This document shows positions 17,566 to 25,424 of a DNA stretch of 64,000 bases, one piece after another. The stretch covers positions 1-64,000 of the forward strand of contig NZ_LWDV01000007.1 in assembly GCF_001693735.1 (NCBI RefSeq), given 5' to 3'. How positions within the stretch are numbered: position 1 is the first letter of the stretch; each line of letters starts with the position of its first letter. Position numbers and translations under genes: made by a program. Below the pieces are notes generated by a model that was not told where the DNA came from, did not search any database, and saw nothing but the letters and a program-made list of their open reading frames with translations. Source of the DNA: Orenia metallireducens. Lineage in GTDB: Bacteria; Bacillota; Halanaerobiia; Halobacteroidales; Halobacteroidaceae.

Positions 17566-17925
17566 TTATAGATAGGATGCAATCTTCTCTAATAACTTAT
17601 TAGGCTCAACTGGCTTGATAATATAATCATCAGCCCCCAAATCATAAGCCTTCTTAATATCCTCTTCCTCTGCTTTAGCACTCATCATTAGTATAGGTAT
17701 CTGAGTTGTCGCCTCATCCTTCTTCAAGGTCTCACAGACCAAAAAACCATTCATCTTAGGAATCTTAATATCCAATAAGATTAAGTCTGGTTCCCATTCA
17801 AAGGCTGTATCTACAGCATCTACCCCATCAGATACAACCTTGACCTCATATCCAGCATTGCTTAAACAGATCTTTAATACAGTTACAATATTCTTACTAT
17901 CTTCAACAACTAATATTTTATTCAA
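17566..17925 (-). CDS. single-domain response regulator (CheY-like)
   Basis: Stand-alone receiver domain of about 119 residues. Features are VVEDSKN with the acidic pocket, the phospho-acceptor Asp in LILLDIKIPKMNGF (Asp52 from the TTG), MMSAKAEEED, and the conserved Lys in IIKPVEP. There is no output domain. The frame can open at GTG 17934, directly abutting the kinase stop, but TTG 17925 has AGGTGG at usable distance. It is probably a phospho-acceptor or shuttle for the kinase encoded immediately upstream. Confidence 0.9.
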   Translation of the reverse strand: MNKILVVEDSKNIVTVLKICLSNAGYEVKVVSDGVDAVDTAFEWEPDLILLDIKIPKMNGFLVCETLKKDEATTQIPILMMSAKAEEEDIKKAYDLGADDYIIKPVEPNKLLEKIASYL

Positions 17926-17934
17926 TCTGACCAC

Positions 17935-19779
17935 CTACTTTGGTAATTTAAGAGTAAAGGTAAATCTAGTACCCTCTCCAACTTCACTTTCAACCCAAAT
18001 CCTACCACCATGGGCTTCAATCATCTCTTTAGAGATAGCTAAACCTAAGCCAGAACCAGTATCCTTATCCTTATCTCCTCCTACCCTCATAAATTTATCA
18101 AAGATTTTATGCTGATACTCTTTAGGGATCCCCTCTCCTGTATCGGTAACAGAGATATGAACTTTATGACCTTTCTTCTCAGCTGACAGCTTGATTTGAT
18201 CACCTGACTGGGTATAACGGAGGGCATTGCCTATCAGGTTAGTAATAACCCAAGTAATTTTATTTAAATCAGCATGCACCGCTAAATCATCTACATCATC
18301 TGCTACCAACTCTACCCCTTTATTCTTAGCTTGATCAACAAAAGGTTTGATTGATGCCTTAAATATCTTCTCTACTTGTATATTATCAAATTCTAAGTTT
18401 ATCTCTCCTGACTCTATCTTTGATAAGTCTAATAAATCATCTACTAAATTATTTAAACGCTCACAATCTTCCTTAGCTACTTCTAATAACTCCTGCTGAT
18501 TATCGTTAACCTCACCAATATTGCCTTCTAAGAGCATGCTGATACCCATATTCATAGAGGTTAATGGTGTTCTAAACTCATGGGAAACCATAGAAACAAA
18601 TTCCGACTTCATCTCATCCACCTCTTTAAGGTGAGTAATATCATCAAGTAAGGTTACTACTAGCTTAGTATCTCCACTTTTATCCTTTACTGGGGTTGTG
18701 CTAACTCTAAAATAAAGCTCTTTATTCTTTTGTTCAAACTTAATCACCCTACTATCTTTACCAGATTGCTCTGAGCCTGAATTTAAGGTCTCAGCAATTA
18801 AATTAAAGATTCTCTCCTCTTTAATCGTCTCTAAAAAGTGATTACCTAATACATTCTCTTCCTCTAGCTTAAATAACTTTTCAGCTCTGGGATTAATCAA
18901 TAGTATCTTATTCTCATCATCAGTCACCAATAAAGGACTGGATATGCTCTTAACTATACCTTCTGATTTGTTCTTCTCAGCAATTAATTTAGATACATTC
19001 ATCTCTTCATACTCTCTTAATCTTTGGGTCATACTATTAAACTCTGCTGCTAACTCTCCAATTTCATCTTTAGTATCAACTTCAATTAACTGTTCTAAAT
19101 CTCCATCAGCTACCTCTTTGACTATTTCTGTCAATCTTTTAGTCGGTCTAATAATCAGATTAGAGATATAAATTCCAAGTACAATAGCTAAAATTACTGC
19201 AAGTACAGAAAATACTATTGTAGAATAAATTGCTTGGCTAGCATTATTATTAGCCTTCTGTTGTGACTCTTTCATATGTTCTTGATTAACCATTAGCAAT
19301 TTTCTAGTTTCATTCTTTACCTTCTCAAATTGAGGCATAGATTCCTCAAGATAATAATCCTGAACCTTCTGAATTTCATTCTGATTAGCCAATTGGCGTA
19401 AATTCCAAAACTTATCTAGATAAGCTTGATAACCCTCGTTAATATTGTTGATAATCTTCTCTTCTTCAGGAATCGTAATATTATCCTCAGCCCTTGACAG
19501 ATACTTCATAAACTGCATTTGGTTCTCTTGGAAGATATTTAAGGCTTTATCTTTTTGCCCAAAGCTAAAGATTAACTCTGCACTATCTTGCCGTTCTAAA
19601 GACTCTACCATCTTCTCAGCAGCAATAACACTTCGATAATTTTCCACCATAATATCATGTATCGCTTCATTTAAGGTCATAAAATTACTGATAGACCAGA
19701 GAGCAACACCGATTGTAATCAAGATAATAACTATGTATCCTAATAAGATTTTTATCTTTAAGCTTAAATTCTTAATCAT
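17935..19779 (-). CDS. membrane sensor histidine kinase (HAMP-PAS-HisKA-HATPase)
   Basis: 614 residues. TM1 is at about 9-30, and a largely helical extracytoplasmic sensor of the four-helix-bundle type at 31-180. TM2 is at about 185-208, HAMP at 205-258, PAS at about 270-385. The HisKA phospho-acceptor is His400 in SMVSHEFRTPLTS. HATPase_c spans about 500-612, with N box NLIGNALRYT and G boxes DTGEGIP and GSGLGLAI. It is the first gene after the c-di-AMP riboswitch and heads the operon with two receivers and Trk genes, so it may sense osmotic or ionic state. The stimulus is not evident from sequence. Confidence 0.93.
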   Translation of the reverse strand: MIKNLSLKIKILLGYIVIILITIGVALWSISNFMTLNEAIHDIMVENYRSVIAAEKMVESLERQDSAELIFSFGQKDKALNIFQENQMQFMKYLSRAEDNITIPEEEKIINNINEGYQAYLDKFWNLRQLANQNEIQKVQDYYLEESMPQFEKVKNETRKLLMVNQEHMKESQQKANNNASQAIYSTIVFSVLAVILAIVLGIYISNLIIRPTKRLTEIVKEVADGDLEQLIEVDTKDEIGELAAEFNSMTQRLREYEEMNVSKLIAEKNKSEGIVKSISSPLLVTDDENKILLINPRAEKLFKLEEENVLGNHFLETIKEERIFNLIAETLNSGSEQSGKDSRVIKFEQKNKELYFRVSTTPVKDKSGDTKLVVTLLDDITHLKEVDEMKSEFVSMVSHEFRTPLTSMNMGISMLLEGNIGEVNDNQQELLEVAKEDCERLNNLVDDLLDLSKIESGEINLEFDNIQVEKIFKASIKPFVDQAKNKGVELVADDVDDLAVHADLNKITWVITNLIGNALRYTQSGDQIKLSAEKKGHKVHISVTDTGEGIPKEYQHKIFDKFMRVGGDKDKDTGSGLGLAISKEMIEAHGGRIWVESEVGEGTRFTFTLKLPK

Positions 19780-19832
19780 TACATCACCTCACAAGGCTAT
19801 TATTGACTAAATCAAATTAATTTATTTTATAA

Positions 19833-19867
19833 TTAAAAAAGGCTATAGCAGGTAGCTATAGCCTTTT
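19833..19867 (-). terminator. riboswitch terminator before the histidine kinase
   Basis: AAAAGGCTATAGC and its complement flank a short loop (19837-19867) and end in six Ts on the minus strand. It lies between the aptamer and the kinase start, so it is the likely expression platform of the riboswitch. Confidence 0.88.
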
Positions 19868-19967
19868 AACGTCTATAATATATATCTGATAATGATAATA
19901 TAAATAAATTATGCCATTTACATCAAAATAAAGCACAAAATATAATATTTCATTTTCAGATATACTA

Positions 19968-20124
19968 CGCCCTACCCCTTTTCAACGCTTACGAGGTTAG
20001 CTGTCGGACTCAGGTTAAAGGTAACCTTAGAAAATATAGCAGTACTATGTTTTCACTCGCCCCAAAAAAGTGGGTCCCCCGCTTCTATCTTAATATAGAA
20101 CTCAGCGATTAAAGTAGCTATTCA
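19968..20124 (-). ncRNA. c-di-AMP riboswitch (ydaO/yuaA class) upstream of the kinase-trk operon
   Basis: Minus-strand conserved blocks appear in ydaO order: AATCGCTGAG, AGAAGCGGGGGACCCACTTT followed by TTTGGGGCGAGTGA, then CTGAGTCCGACAGCTAACCT and CGTAAGCGTTGAAAAGG. The aptamer is compact compared with the ktrB2 copy. A terminator follows at 19833-19867. It should switch off the whole kinase-receiver-trkA-trkA-trkH operon when c-di-AMP is high. Confidence 0.94.
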
Positions 20125-20138
20125 ATTTTGTTAGTGTT

Positions 20139-20168
20139 ATTATAACCATTAATATGGCTAAATGTCAA
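20139..20168 (-). promoter_or_regulatory. promoter of the riboswitch/kinase/trk transcript
   Basis: TTGACA (20163-20168) and TATAAT (20139-20144) are separated by 18 bases on the minus strand, directly ahead of the riboswitch. Confidence 0.75.
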
Positions 20169-20224
20169 GATAAATATATCAAGATTATATCTTCTGCTAA
20201 CAGAAAAAACTAGACAGCAGAATG

Positions 20225-20562
20225 ATATTGCGATACTTTTGAATTTGCAATTAAAAGTTTTTTAACCCGAAGAAAATTAATGTTTAAACGAAGCAAGCAT
20301 TTTAAAAAATAATATACTTAATATAAGCTTTGAATTAGAACTCTTAAATTTCTTAATCTCAATGGATATTAATTGCGTAGTGAGTAGGCTCTGCCACGAA
20401 GAGTTTTGGTTCTGGGCTGCCCTTGCCACAAAGGGGTTGCTTTATAACCCCAAAGGTAAAACTCGTAGGTTTGGTTTCTTTTGGGGCAATGCCAAAAGAA
20501 ACTCGCTCTTAGGCAAAACCTAAGATGGGCTTACTTCTCCAAAAGTAAGAGTATAGCAATAT
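20225..20562. repeat. MITE-like element, long type (copy E)
   Basis: A 338-bp non-coding unit bounded by ATATTGCGATACTTTT on the left and the degenerate complement AAGAGTATAGCAATAT on the right. Its interior (GAAGAAAATTAATGTTTAAA near 20270, then GCGTAGTGAGTAGGCTCTGC near 20375) is shared with copy D (52106-52535). It lies between the rplT terminator and the kinase operon promoter. Confidence 0.75.
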
Positions 20563-20627
20563 ATCAATAAAAAGAAACTAACCATATCAAAAACAACTAT
20601 TATATCTAACAAATATCAAAGATATAA

Positions 20628-20664
20628 TAAAAATCCCTAGAACAATAAGCCCTAGGGATTTTTA
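20628..20664 (-). terminator. terminator of the infC-rpmI-rplT operon
   Basis: AAAAATCCCTAG and CTAGGGATTTTT form a 12-bp hairpin immediately after the rplT stop, with a T-run on the minus strand. Confidence 0.9.
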
Positions 20665-20667
20665 TAA

Positions 20668-21021
20668 CTATATATTTTCTTTAGCTAAGTTAACTAATTC
20701 TACGAAGGAATCATTATCATGGATAGCTAATTCAGATAACATCTTTCTGTTGATATCAACATTAGCTTGTTTTAAACCATAGATAAATTTGCTGTAAGAA
20801 AGTCCATGTGGTCTTACCCCAGCATTGATTCTTGTAATCCATAGTCTTCTGAAGTTTCTTTTCTTTTGCTTTCTATCTCTATAAGCATAATTTAAAGATT
20901 TTAATACCTGCTCAGTAGCTGGTCTATATAATTTACTCTTAGAACCAAAGTAACCTTTAGCTAACTTTAATATCTTCTTTCTTCTTTTTCTTCTTCTATT
21001 ACCTCGTGTAACTCGTGGCAT
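20668..21021 (-). CDS. rplT: 50S ribosomal protein L20
   Basis: 117 residues, the standard length. The basic N-terminus [18 protein letters not shown] and the core [20 protein letters not shown] identify L20, which binds 23S rRNA early in 50S assembly. In Firmicutes L20 also represses its own operon by binding the infC leader. The ATG has AAGGAGG upstream. It is the last gene of infC-rpmI-rplT. Confidence 0.98.
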   Translation of the reverse strand: MPRVTRGNRRRKRRKKILKLAKGYFGSKSKLYRPATEQVLKSLNYAYRDRKQKKRNFRRLWITRINAGVRPHGLSYSKFIYGLKQANVDINRKMLSELAIHDNDSFVELVNLAKENI

Positions 21022-21046
21022 TATATTTCCTCCTTAATCTTTCTCT

Positions 21047-21244
21047 CTATTCGTATGGTAATGCTCTTGCAATTCTCTTTTCATCTGCTTTAGCTGCTAC
21101 TTCACCTTTTCTGTAGTTTCTCTTTCTCTTACTACTCTTTTTAGCTAGTAAGTGGTTAGCAAAAGCTTTGTTCTTTTTGAATTTACCTGTTCCAGTCTTC
21201 TTAAATCTCTTCTTTACTGCTTTTCTTGTCTTCATTTTACCCAT
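21047..21244 (-). CDS. rpmI: 50S ribosomal protein L35
   Basis: 65 residues from ATG 21244. The protein begins [20 protein letters not shown] and continues with the basic, Lys/Arg-rich L35 pattern. The frame could extend upstream to 21301, but that would overlap infC; the Shine-Dalgarno GAGGAGG precedes 21244. Between infC and rplT, as in almost all Firmicutes. Confidence 0.97.
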   Translation of the reverse strand: MGKMKTRKAVKKRFKKTGTGKFKKNKAFANHLLAKKSSKRKRNYRKGEVAAKADEKRIARALPYE

Positions 21245-21290
21245 ATCTATTATTTCCTCCTCTCGGTTATTTGCAACAATTGCTACGAGA

Positions 21291-21806
21291 TTACTTATCA
21301 CTTATTGGAGTAATAAACATTAACATATGTCTACCTTCCATACTTGGCTTACTAGATATTTGACCCAAATCTTTAACCTCTTCTGCAAACCTGTTCATTA
21401 AATCATAAGCAATATCTTTATGTGCAATTTCTCTTCCTCGGAAGCGAATTCTAACCTTAACTTTATCTTTATTTTCTAAGAATCTTTTTGCCATATTGAC
21501 TTTAACATTGAAGTCATGATCTTCAATCTTAACACTCATTTGGACTTCTTTAACTTTCATAATGTTCTGATTCTTTTTAGCTTCTTTAGCTTTTTTAGCT
21601 TGCTCATATTTATACTTACCATAATCCATTATCTTACAAACTGGTGGTTTAGCTTGAGGAGCTACCTCTACTAAATCTAAAGCCTTCTCTTCAGCAATAC
21701 TTAAAGCCTGTTTTAAAGGCATAATTCCTATCTGTCCACCATCATTACCAACAACTCTAATTTCACGAGCACGAATTCGCTCATTAGTTCTTAAATCCGT
21801 ACTAAT
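21291..21806 (-). CDS. infC: translation initiation factor IF-3 with an ATT start codon
   Basis: IF-3 binds 30S and checks the start codon-initiator tRNA pairing. The full protein is 171 residues: an N-domain ([20 protein letters not shown] followed by [11 protein letters not shown]), a Lys-rich linker, and a C-domain with [17 protein letters not shown]. The first in-frame ATG (21722) is internal and would delete the conserved N-domain. The only plausible upstream start is ATT at 21806-21804, ten bases after AGGAGG. AUU start codons are the known autoregulatory feature of infC in other bacteria. An L20-type leader and terminator lie upstream. Confidence 0.95.
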   Translation of the reverse strand: MSTDLRTNERIRAREIRVVGNDGGQIGIMPLKQALSIAEEKALDLVEVAPQAKPPVCKIMDYGKYKYEQAKKAKEAKKNQNIMKVKEVQMSVKIEDHDFNVKVNMAKRFLENKDKVKVRIRFRGREIAHKDIAYDLMNRFAEEVKDLGQISSKPSMEGRHMLMFITPISDK

Positions 21807-21832
21807 TTTATATGCACCTCCTAAGATTTAAA

Positions 21833-21992
21833 AAGAAAAAAGATGACCCTATATGGTCATCCCGCTTACAGATTTAAACATGAAAATACTTTAATATCAT
21901 AAATTAAAGCACTAATATGTCTAACTCTATTAACCCAAAGACTCTATTCTCTAGGTGAGAAGCGGATGACTTCTGCTTTGTTTTCCTCTAAC
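21833..21992 (-). ncRNA. L20-type ribosomal leader of infC-rpmI-rplT
   Basis: The minus strand between the promoter and infC contains AAGTCATCCGCTTCTCACC and later GTAAGCGGGATGACC, which can pair with each other over GTCATCC/GGATGAC. A terminator hairpin GATGACC-ATATA-GGGTCATC followed by six Ts lies at 21833-21863. This matches the Firmicute L20 leader, in which L20 binding promotes termination ahead of infC. Confidence 0.82.
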
Positions 21993-22021
21993 AGTATACT
22001 ACATATTAAAAATTGTGTCAA
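21993..22021 (-). promoter_or_regulatory. promoter of the infC operon
   Basis: TTGACA (22016-22021) and TATACT (21993-21998) with a 17-base spacer on the minus strand, immediately upstream of the L20 leader. Confidence 0.8.
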
Positions 22022-22078
22022 GGAAAATTTATTAAGTTTAATCCTTATCACTAATATATAATTTACCTTATCAATATA

Positions 22079-22112
22079 TGAATCAGAGAACAAAAATGTT
22101 CTCTGATTCTAA
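22079..22112 (-). terminator. hairpin after thrS
   Basis: GAATCAGAGAACA and TGTTCTCTGATTC form a perfect 13-bp stem about 40 bases past the thrS stop. It lacks a clear T-run on the minus strand, so it may be a terminator or an RNA-stabilising hairpin. Confidence 0.6.
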
Positions 22113-22152
22113 AATCATTCTATTAAATTTATTCTTAAACTTAATCTTAGGC

Positions 22153-24066
22153 TTATTCTTTATTCTTAATCTCTTCTAAAATATCTTCCTTAAATTTAGC
22201 AACTTTCACAGCACCTATATCACCTTCACGACGATGTCTAACAGATACTGTCTCTTCCTCAACTTCATTGTCACCAACAATTAGCATATATGGAACCTGT
22301 TGAACCTGTGCCTCTCTAATCTTATATCCAACCTTCTCTTGACGGTTATCAACTTCAACTCTAACTCCAATATTTGATAGCTCTTCTCTTACTTGATATG
22401 CATAATCTAAGTGATTATCTGTAATAGGAATAATTTGAACCTGTACTGGTGCTAACCAAGTTGGAAATGCTCCAGCATAATGCTCAATTAAGATTCCCAT
22501 AAATCGCTCTAAACTTCCAAGAATAGCACGGTGAATCATAACTGGTCTATGGTCTTCACCATCACTACCAACATAAATTAAATCAAATCGTTCTGGCATT
22601 TGAAAATCCAGCTGAATAGTTCCACATTGCCAAGTCCGTCCTAAACAATCTTCTAAATGAAAATCAATCTTTGGACCATAAAATGCTCCATCTCCTGAAT
22701 TTAATTTATAATCTAAATCATTATCCTTAATTACTTCTTCTAGAGCTGATTCCGCCCTTTCCCATAATTCATCAGAACCCATTGCCTTTTCTGGTTTAGT
22801 ACTTAACTCTACTTTATATTTGAAACCAAAAGTACTATAGATTTTATCAACTAACTTAATAACTCCTGTTAATTCATCTTTGATCTGATCAGGTAAGCAG
22901 AAGATATGGGCATCATCTTGAGTAAAGTTTCTAACTCTCATCAATCCATGTAGAGCTCCTGATAACTCATGACGGTGAACTAATCCTAGCTCTGCCATTC
23001 TAATTGGCAACTCTCGATAACTATGCTTTTTGTGCTTATAAACCAAAATTCCACCAGGGCAGTTCATTGGTTTAACAGCATAATCTCCATCATCAATCTT
23101 AGTAAAGTACATATCATCTCGATAATGATCCCAGTGTCCAGATTGTTGCCATAAACTTTGATTTAAGATAATTGGAGTTTTAATCTCTGCATATCCAGCC
23201 TTACGATGCTCTTCTTTCCAAAAGTTAACTAGTTCATTTCTTAAAATCATACCTTTTGGATGGAAGAATGGAAATCCTGGACCTTCTTCTTGGATACTAA
23301 ATAAATCCAATTCTTTTCCTAACTTTCTATGGTCACGCTTTTTAGCCTCTTCTAATCTTTCTAAGTACTGCTCTAAATCATCCTTTTTATAAAAAGCAGT
23401 CGCATAAACTCTCTGTAGCATCTTATTATTCTCATTACCACGCCAATATGCTCCTGCTACATTTAATAATTTAAAAGCATTATTCTTTAACTTACCTGTT
23501 GATGGTAAATGGGGTCCACGGCATAAGTCTGTAAATTCACCTTGAGTATATAAAGTTACAGTCTTATCCTCTAGCTCTTCGATCAATTCTACCTTATAAT
23601 CCTCACCTAACTCTTTCATCACTTTGATTGCTTCTTCTTTAGAGACAACTTTTCTCTCAATTTCATTCTTTTCATTGATAATCTTCTTCATCTCAGCTTC
23701 TATCTTATCAAAATCATCTTCAGATAATCTATGTGCCATATCAAAGTCATAATAGAAACCATCGTCAATTGTAGGTCCTATCGCCAATTTCACATCTTTG
23801 TATAATCTTTTAACTGCTTGAGCTAAAACATGAGCAGCAGTATGACGATAAACATCTAAGCCTTCATCAGAACCAAGAGTAATCAGCTCTAAATCAACAT
23901 CTTCTTCTATCTTATAAGAGACATCAACAGTCTCTCCATTAACCTTTCCTGCTATCGAAGCCCTTCCTAGTCGAGAACCAATATCAAAAGCAACATCTTT
24001 AACTGTAGTTCCTTGTTCATACCCCCGATTTGAACCATCTGGTAAAGTAACTTTTACTTGACTCAT
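22153..24066 (-). CDS. thrS: threonyl-tRNA synthetase
   Basis: Class II synthetase charging tRNA-Thr, 637 residues, the standard length. Domain order: TGS (1-62), the N2 editing domain with HTAAHVLAQAV and DLCRGPHLPSTG (about 65-235), the class II core (about 245-535), and the anticodon-binding domain (about 540-637). Zinc-binding residues are visible in the motif 2 region (MNCPGG) and RHELSG. Shine-Dalgarno AAGGGGG precedes the ATG. A T-box leader is present, but 360 bases containing a repeat element lie between it and the gene. Confidence 0.98.
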   Translation of the reverse strand: MSQVKVTLPDGSNRGYEQGTTVKDVAFDIGSRLGRASIAGKVNGETVDVSYKIEEDVDLELITLGSDEGLDVYRHTAAHVLAQAVKRLYKDVKLAIGPTIDDGFYYDFDMAHRLSEDDFDKIEAEMKKIINEKNEIERKVVSKEEAIKVMKELGEDYKVELIEELEDKTVTLYTQGEFTDLCRGPHLPSTGKLKNNAFKLLNVAGAYWRGNENNKMLQRVYATAFYKKDDLEQYLERLEEAKKRDHRKLGKELDLFSIQEEGPGFPFFHPKGMILRNELVNFWKEEHRKAGYAEIKTPIILNQSLWQQSGHWDHYRDDMYFTKIDDGDYAVKPMNCPGGILVYKHKKHSYRELPIRMAELGLVHRHELSGALHGLMRVRNFTQDDAHIFCLPDQIKDELTGVIKLVDKIYSTFGFKYKVELSTKPEKAMGSDELWERAESALEEVIKDNDLDYKLNSGDGAFYGPKIDFHLEDCLGRTWQCGTIQLDFQMPERFDLIYVGSDGEDHRPVMIHRAILGSLERFMGILIEHYAGAFPTWLAPVQVQIIPITDNHLDYAYQVREELSNIGVRVEVDNRQEKVGYKIREAQVQQVPYMLIVGDNEVEEETVSVRHRREGDIGAVKVAKFKEDILEEIKNKE

Positions 24067-24114
24067 TTTTATTCCCCCTTTTTTGTAATTAAAAATTTAA
24101 AATTGATAATTAAA

Positions 24115-24400
24115 AGAACTTAAACCGAAGAAAATTAATGTTTGAACGAAGCAAACATTCTCAAAAGATAACAATTCTACTCCAAACTTTGAATTAGAAG
24201 TACTATATTTCTAATTCTCAATAGCTATGATTGCTGAGAGAGTTTAATTTTCTTCTAGACCTTTTGGTTACTTTTAGGGCAATGCTAAAAGTAACACGGG
24301 AAAAAGCTGATAAGCTTTCTCGTAATTATTTTAATAAATAAAGATTTATTCACTTTGTAAAGTAAAAACGTTATATCTAATTAAAAAACAAATATATTTG
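24115..24400. repeat. MITE-like element, long type (copy F) inside the thrS leader
   Basis: The core shares GAAGAAAATTAATGTTTGAA (about 24127) and a segment containing AAAAGTAACACGG and GATAAGCTTTC with copy D at 52106-52535, and the first of these with copy E. Outer ends are eroded and the boundaries are approximate. It separates the T-box terminator (24430-24475) from the thrS Shine-Dalgarno, so it must be transcribed as part of the thrS mRNA. Confidence 0.65.
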
Positions 24401-24429
24401 TTTTTTACCATAAATAAACAACTACAAAA

Positions 24430-24720
24430 AACAAAAAATCCCCATCTCTAAATTTAGAGACGTAGGATTCGTGGTTCCACTCTAATTAAATTTATATCAT
24501 CCCATGACAAAGTAGAGATAAGATAAATTTCACTCATTTCAAGATAACGGATTTTACCGGAGCACCCTAATACTTATTGTAAGGTTCAGGTGTCAACTCA
24601 GAGGTGGTTTTCGGCTAAATATTCTTAGGAGACTTCCAGCTGATAATCTCCATTCTCTGTTAAGAAAGTCTTTAGCTTACTCGTCCTCTTCATAGTCTTT
24701 ATAATTATTATCTTAATAAA
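24430..24720 (-). ncRNA. T-box leader of thrS (tRNA-Thr sensing)
   Basis: The T-box core AGAGTGGAACCACGA is at about 24470-24484 on the minus strand. A terminator follows (AATCC...GTCTCTAAA paired with TTTAGAGA...GGATT, then six Ts, 24432-24470). In the upstream stem I, AAA-ACC-ACCTCTGAG aligns with the pheS leader's specifier region and puts a Thr codon (ACC) at 24606-24608. Uncharged tRNA-Thr should allow read-through into thrS. Confidence 0.9.
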
Positions 24721-24749
24721 ATTATAAGTATAATTAAATTAGCTGTCAA
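24721..24749 (-). promoter_or_regulatory. consensus promoter of the thrS T-box transcript
   Basis: A perfect TTGACA (24744-24749), 17-base spacer and perfect TATAAT (24721-24726) on the minus strand, just after the DUF445 gene. Confidence 0.85.
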
Positions 24750-24756
24750 GTTAAAT

Positions 24757-25356
24757 TTAGAAATTAGCTAAAATTAATGCTTGTCCAATTCCAACTATAA
24801 AACCTAAAATCGCTCCTAAAACCTCGATATGCTTTAATTCTTTGCTAGCAACTTCTAGTGCCAATCCCTCTAACTCTTTCATTTCAAAATTACCAATTTC
24901 CGTTTCTACCAATTTAGCTATATCAATCTCATTTAAGACCTTGTCTTTAAAATTATCCATAAGTTGATCAAGGTATGGGTCTAAATCCCTATTGACCATC
25001 TCTTTTAAGAAGTTTATAATCATCACTTTAAAGTTATCAGGAATAAAAGGTGGTATCTTCTCTTCAGCCTTTTCATCAATGACTCGCACAATAGCTTCTT
25101 TAATATCATCTTTTACTTCTAAACCTGCTAACTCTCTCTCTAGCTCCTCTTTAGGGAGTAAATCTTGCTCTACAATCTCTCCAACCTTTTTGGCTAACTC
25201 TTTACGCCTCTTTGGTAGTATTCCCTGTAATTCAAAATTTAATAAAGGTATTTTAACAGGTTTATATGGTTTAAAGAGTAGCTTAATAGCTAAATAATTG
25301 GTAATCCAACCGATTAAAGCTCCAATAATCGGTAAAAACGCAAGTTTCCAAGCCAT
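24757..25356 (-). CDS. DUF445-family membrane protein
   Basis: 199 residues with hydrophobic helices at both ends (about 5-20 and 180-198) around a long charged helical middle. The N-terminus PIIGALIGWITNYLAIKLLF with KPYKP is the DUF445/YheB hallmark. The function of the family is unknown. The protein is shorter than Bacillus YheB (about 375 residues), as one half-size version. It lies 68 bases after ytxC and ends just before the thrS promoter. Confidence 0.85.
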   Translation of the reverse strand: MAWKLAFLPIIGALIGWITNYLAIKLLFKPYKPVKIPLLNFELQGILPKRRKELAKKVGEIVEQDLLPKEELERELAGLEVKDDIKEAIVRVIDEKAEEKIPPFIPDNFKVMIINFLKEMVNRDLDPYLDQLMDNFKDKVLNEIDIAKLVETEIGNFEMKELEGLALEVASKELKHIEVLGAILGFIVGIGQALILANF

Positions 25357-25424
25357 ATATATCCCTCGCCTTCTTATAAAATCAATTATAATTATACAAT
25401 TTGATCTTTAATTTGACAAGGTCT

